This document shows positions 63,457 to 64,000 of a stretch of DNA of 64,000 bases, one piece after another. The DNA lies in the NCBI RefSeq assembly GCF_902729445.1, contig NZ_CACVCE010000073.1, positions 1 to 64,000 of the forward strand, given 5' to 3'. The stretch's first letter is position 1. Each line of letters opens with the position of its first letter. The notes under the pieces were generated by a model. That model saw only the letters and a list, made by a program, of their open reading frames with translations. It did no database searches and was not told the DNA's origin. The translations under genes and the position numbers were made by a program. The DNA is from Magnetospirillum sp902729445 (GTDB lineage Bacteria > Pseudomonadota > Alphaproteobacteria > Rhodospirillales > Magnetospirillaceae).

Positions 63457-64000
63457 ATGAACGCCGCCGACCTGATCCTGGGGCCGGCGCTGGCGGCAGG
63501 GCGGGGGGACACCCCCGCCCTGTTGGCGGGCGACCGTGTCGTGACCTATGCTCAACTGGACCGGCTTGCCAATCGGTACGGCAACGCGTTGCTGGCTTCG
63601 GGCCTGACCCGGGGCCAACCGGTTCTGTTCGTCCTGGACGACGACGTTTTGCTGGTGGCCGCCTATCTGGGCGCCATGCGGGCGGGCCTGGTGTCGGTGG
63701 CCCTGAATCTGCGCATGTCGGCCAAGGAACTGGCCTATGCCATCGCCGATTCCGGCTCGGCCCTGCTGATCTGCGAAAGTGCGCTGGCCAGCATCGCCGA
63801 GGAGGCCGCCCGCCAGGCCGGCACCTCCATCCGTATCGTGCTGTCCGATCAGGTCGATTCCTTTCTGGGCGATGCCGGCGAGGACTTGGCGTCGGCCGAT
63901 CTGACCGCCGACGATCCCTGTCTGTGGATGTATACCTCGGGCACCACCGGCCAACCCAAGGGCGCGGTCCACCGCGTCGGCGCCATCCCGGTCGGTGTGC
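63457..64000 (+). CDS. AMP-binding acyl/aryl-CoA ligase, N-terminal part (runs off the window)
   Basis: The first 181 residues of an ANL-superfamily ligase are present: VVTYAQLDRLANRYGNALLA, LVAAYLGAMRAGLVSVALN and the P-loop LWMYTSGTTGQPKGAVH. It begins 9 bp after the binding-protein gene, within one operon. The motif resembles benzoate-CoA ligases. The substrate cannot be determined from the fragment. The gene is cut by the window edge. Confidence 0.88.
   Translation, partial: MNAADLILGPALAAGRGDTPALLAGDRVVTYAQLDRLANRYGNALLASGLTRGQPVLFVLDDDVLLVAAYLGAMRAGLVSVALNLRMSAKELAYAIADSGSALLICESALASIAEEAARQAGTSIRIVLSDQVDSFLGDAGEDLASADLTADDPCLWMYTSGTTGQPKGAVHRVGAIPVGV

Overview
The window is GC-rich and gene-dense, with strong G/C third-position bias and many long spurious antisense frames. 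The gene content points to an alphaproteobacterium of the Rhodospirillales, probably Magnetospirillum-like. The evidence is an assimilatory sulfate cluster ending in a CysNC fusion, an Rnf complex, indolepyruvate:ferredoxin oxidoreductase, a HupUV-type H2 sensor, chemoreceptors with C-terminal hemerythrin domains, and response regulators with DRR-rich tails. The genus is inference; no rRNA, tRNA, CRISPR, phage or transposase gene was seen.

Layout. 1-4.2 kb: folK-folB and a hybrid histidine kinase/LuxR-type regulator pair on the minus strand. 4.3-7.6 kb: a LolA-like secreted protein, an inverted-repeat element, and the cell-wall pair MepK-like/LdtD-like. 7.7-13.7 kb: a rhodanese gene divergent from cysI-cysH-cysD-cysNC, closed by a strong terminator. 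13.8-23.2 kb: a PAS histidine kinase overlapping a radical SAM gene, a PemK/AbrB toxin-antitoxin pair, a gamma-glutamylputrescine synthetase-like enzyme, a PAS-EAL protein and ligA. 23.2-28.8 kb: two paralogous chemoreceptor-hemerythrin genes, the second cut near its 5' end by a cluster of palindromic elements. 28.8-34 kb: hupU-hupV and a GH17-GT2 glucan synthase-like protein. 34-44 kb: tex, a periplasmic binding protein, a DEAD-box helicase with infA, iorAB flanked by two single-domain receivers, and rpsD. 44.5-51.4 kb: apbE-rseC-rnfABCDGE-rnfH. 51.4-61.2 kb: a lysozyme-like protein, a receiver protein, a YgiQ-type radical SAM protein, a DUF2189-like membrane protein, an HlyD/ABC exporter behind a perfect dyad, and a three-lipoprotein operon with an M48 protease. 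61.4-64 kb: two small proteins, then a branched-chain-type binding protein and the start of an acyl/aryl-CoA ligase.

How the genes work together. CysNC and CysD activate sulfate, CysH reduces APS and CysI reduces sulfite. ApbE should attach FMN to Rnf subunits, and Rnf couples ferredoxin and NADH to the ion gradient; IorAB is another ferredoxin-linked enzyme. The hemerythrin receptors (probable O2 or redox taxis), HupUV (H2) and many histidine kinase/receiver genes suggest a motile, redox-responsive, facultatively anaerobic lifestyle.

The most unusual feature is a family of short palindromic elements (core close to GGCTTGACCCGG). One is translated in frame inside ligA. Others, together with a cloverleaf-like palindrome, separate the start codon and first 17 or so codons of the second chemoreceptor from the rest of the gene.
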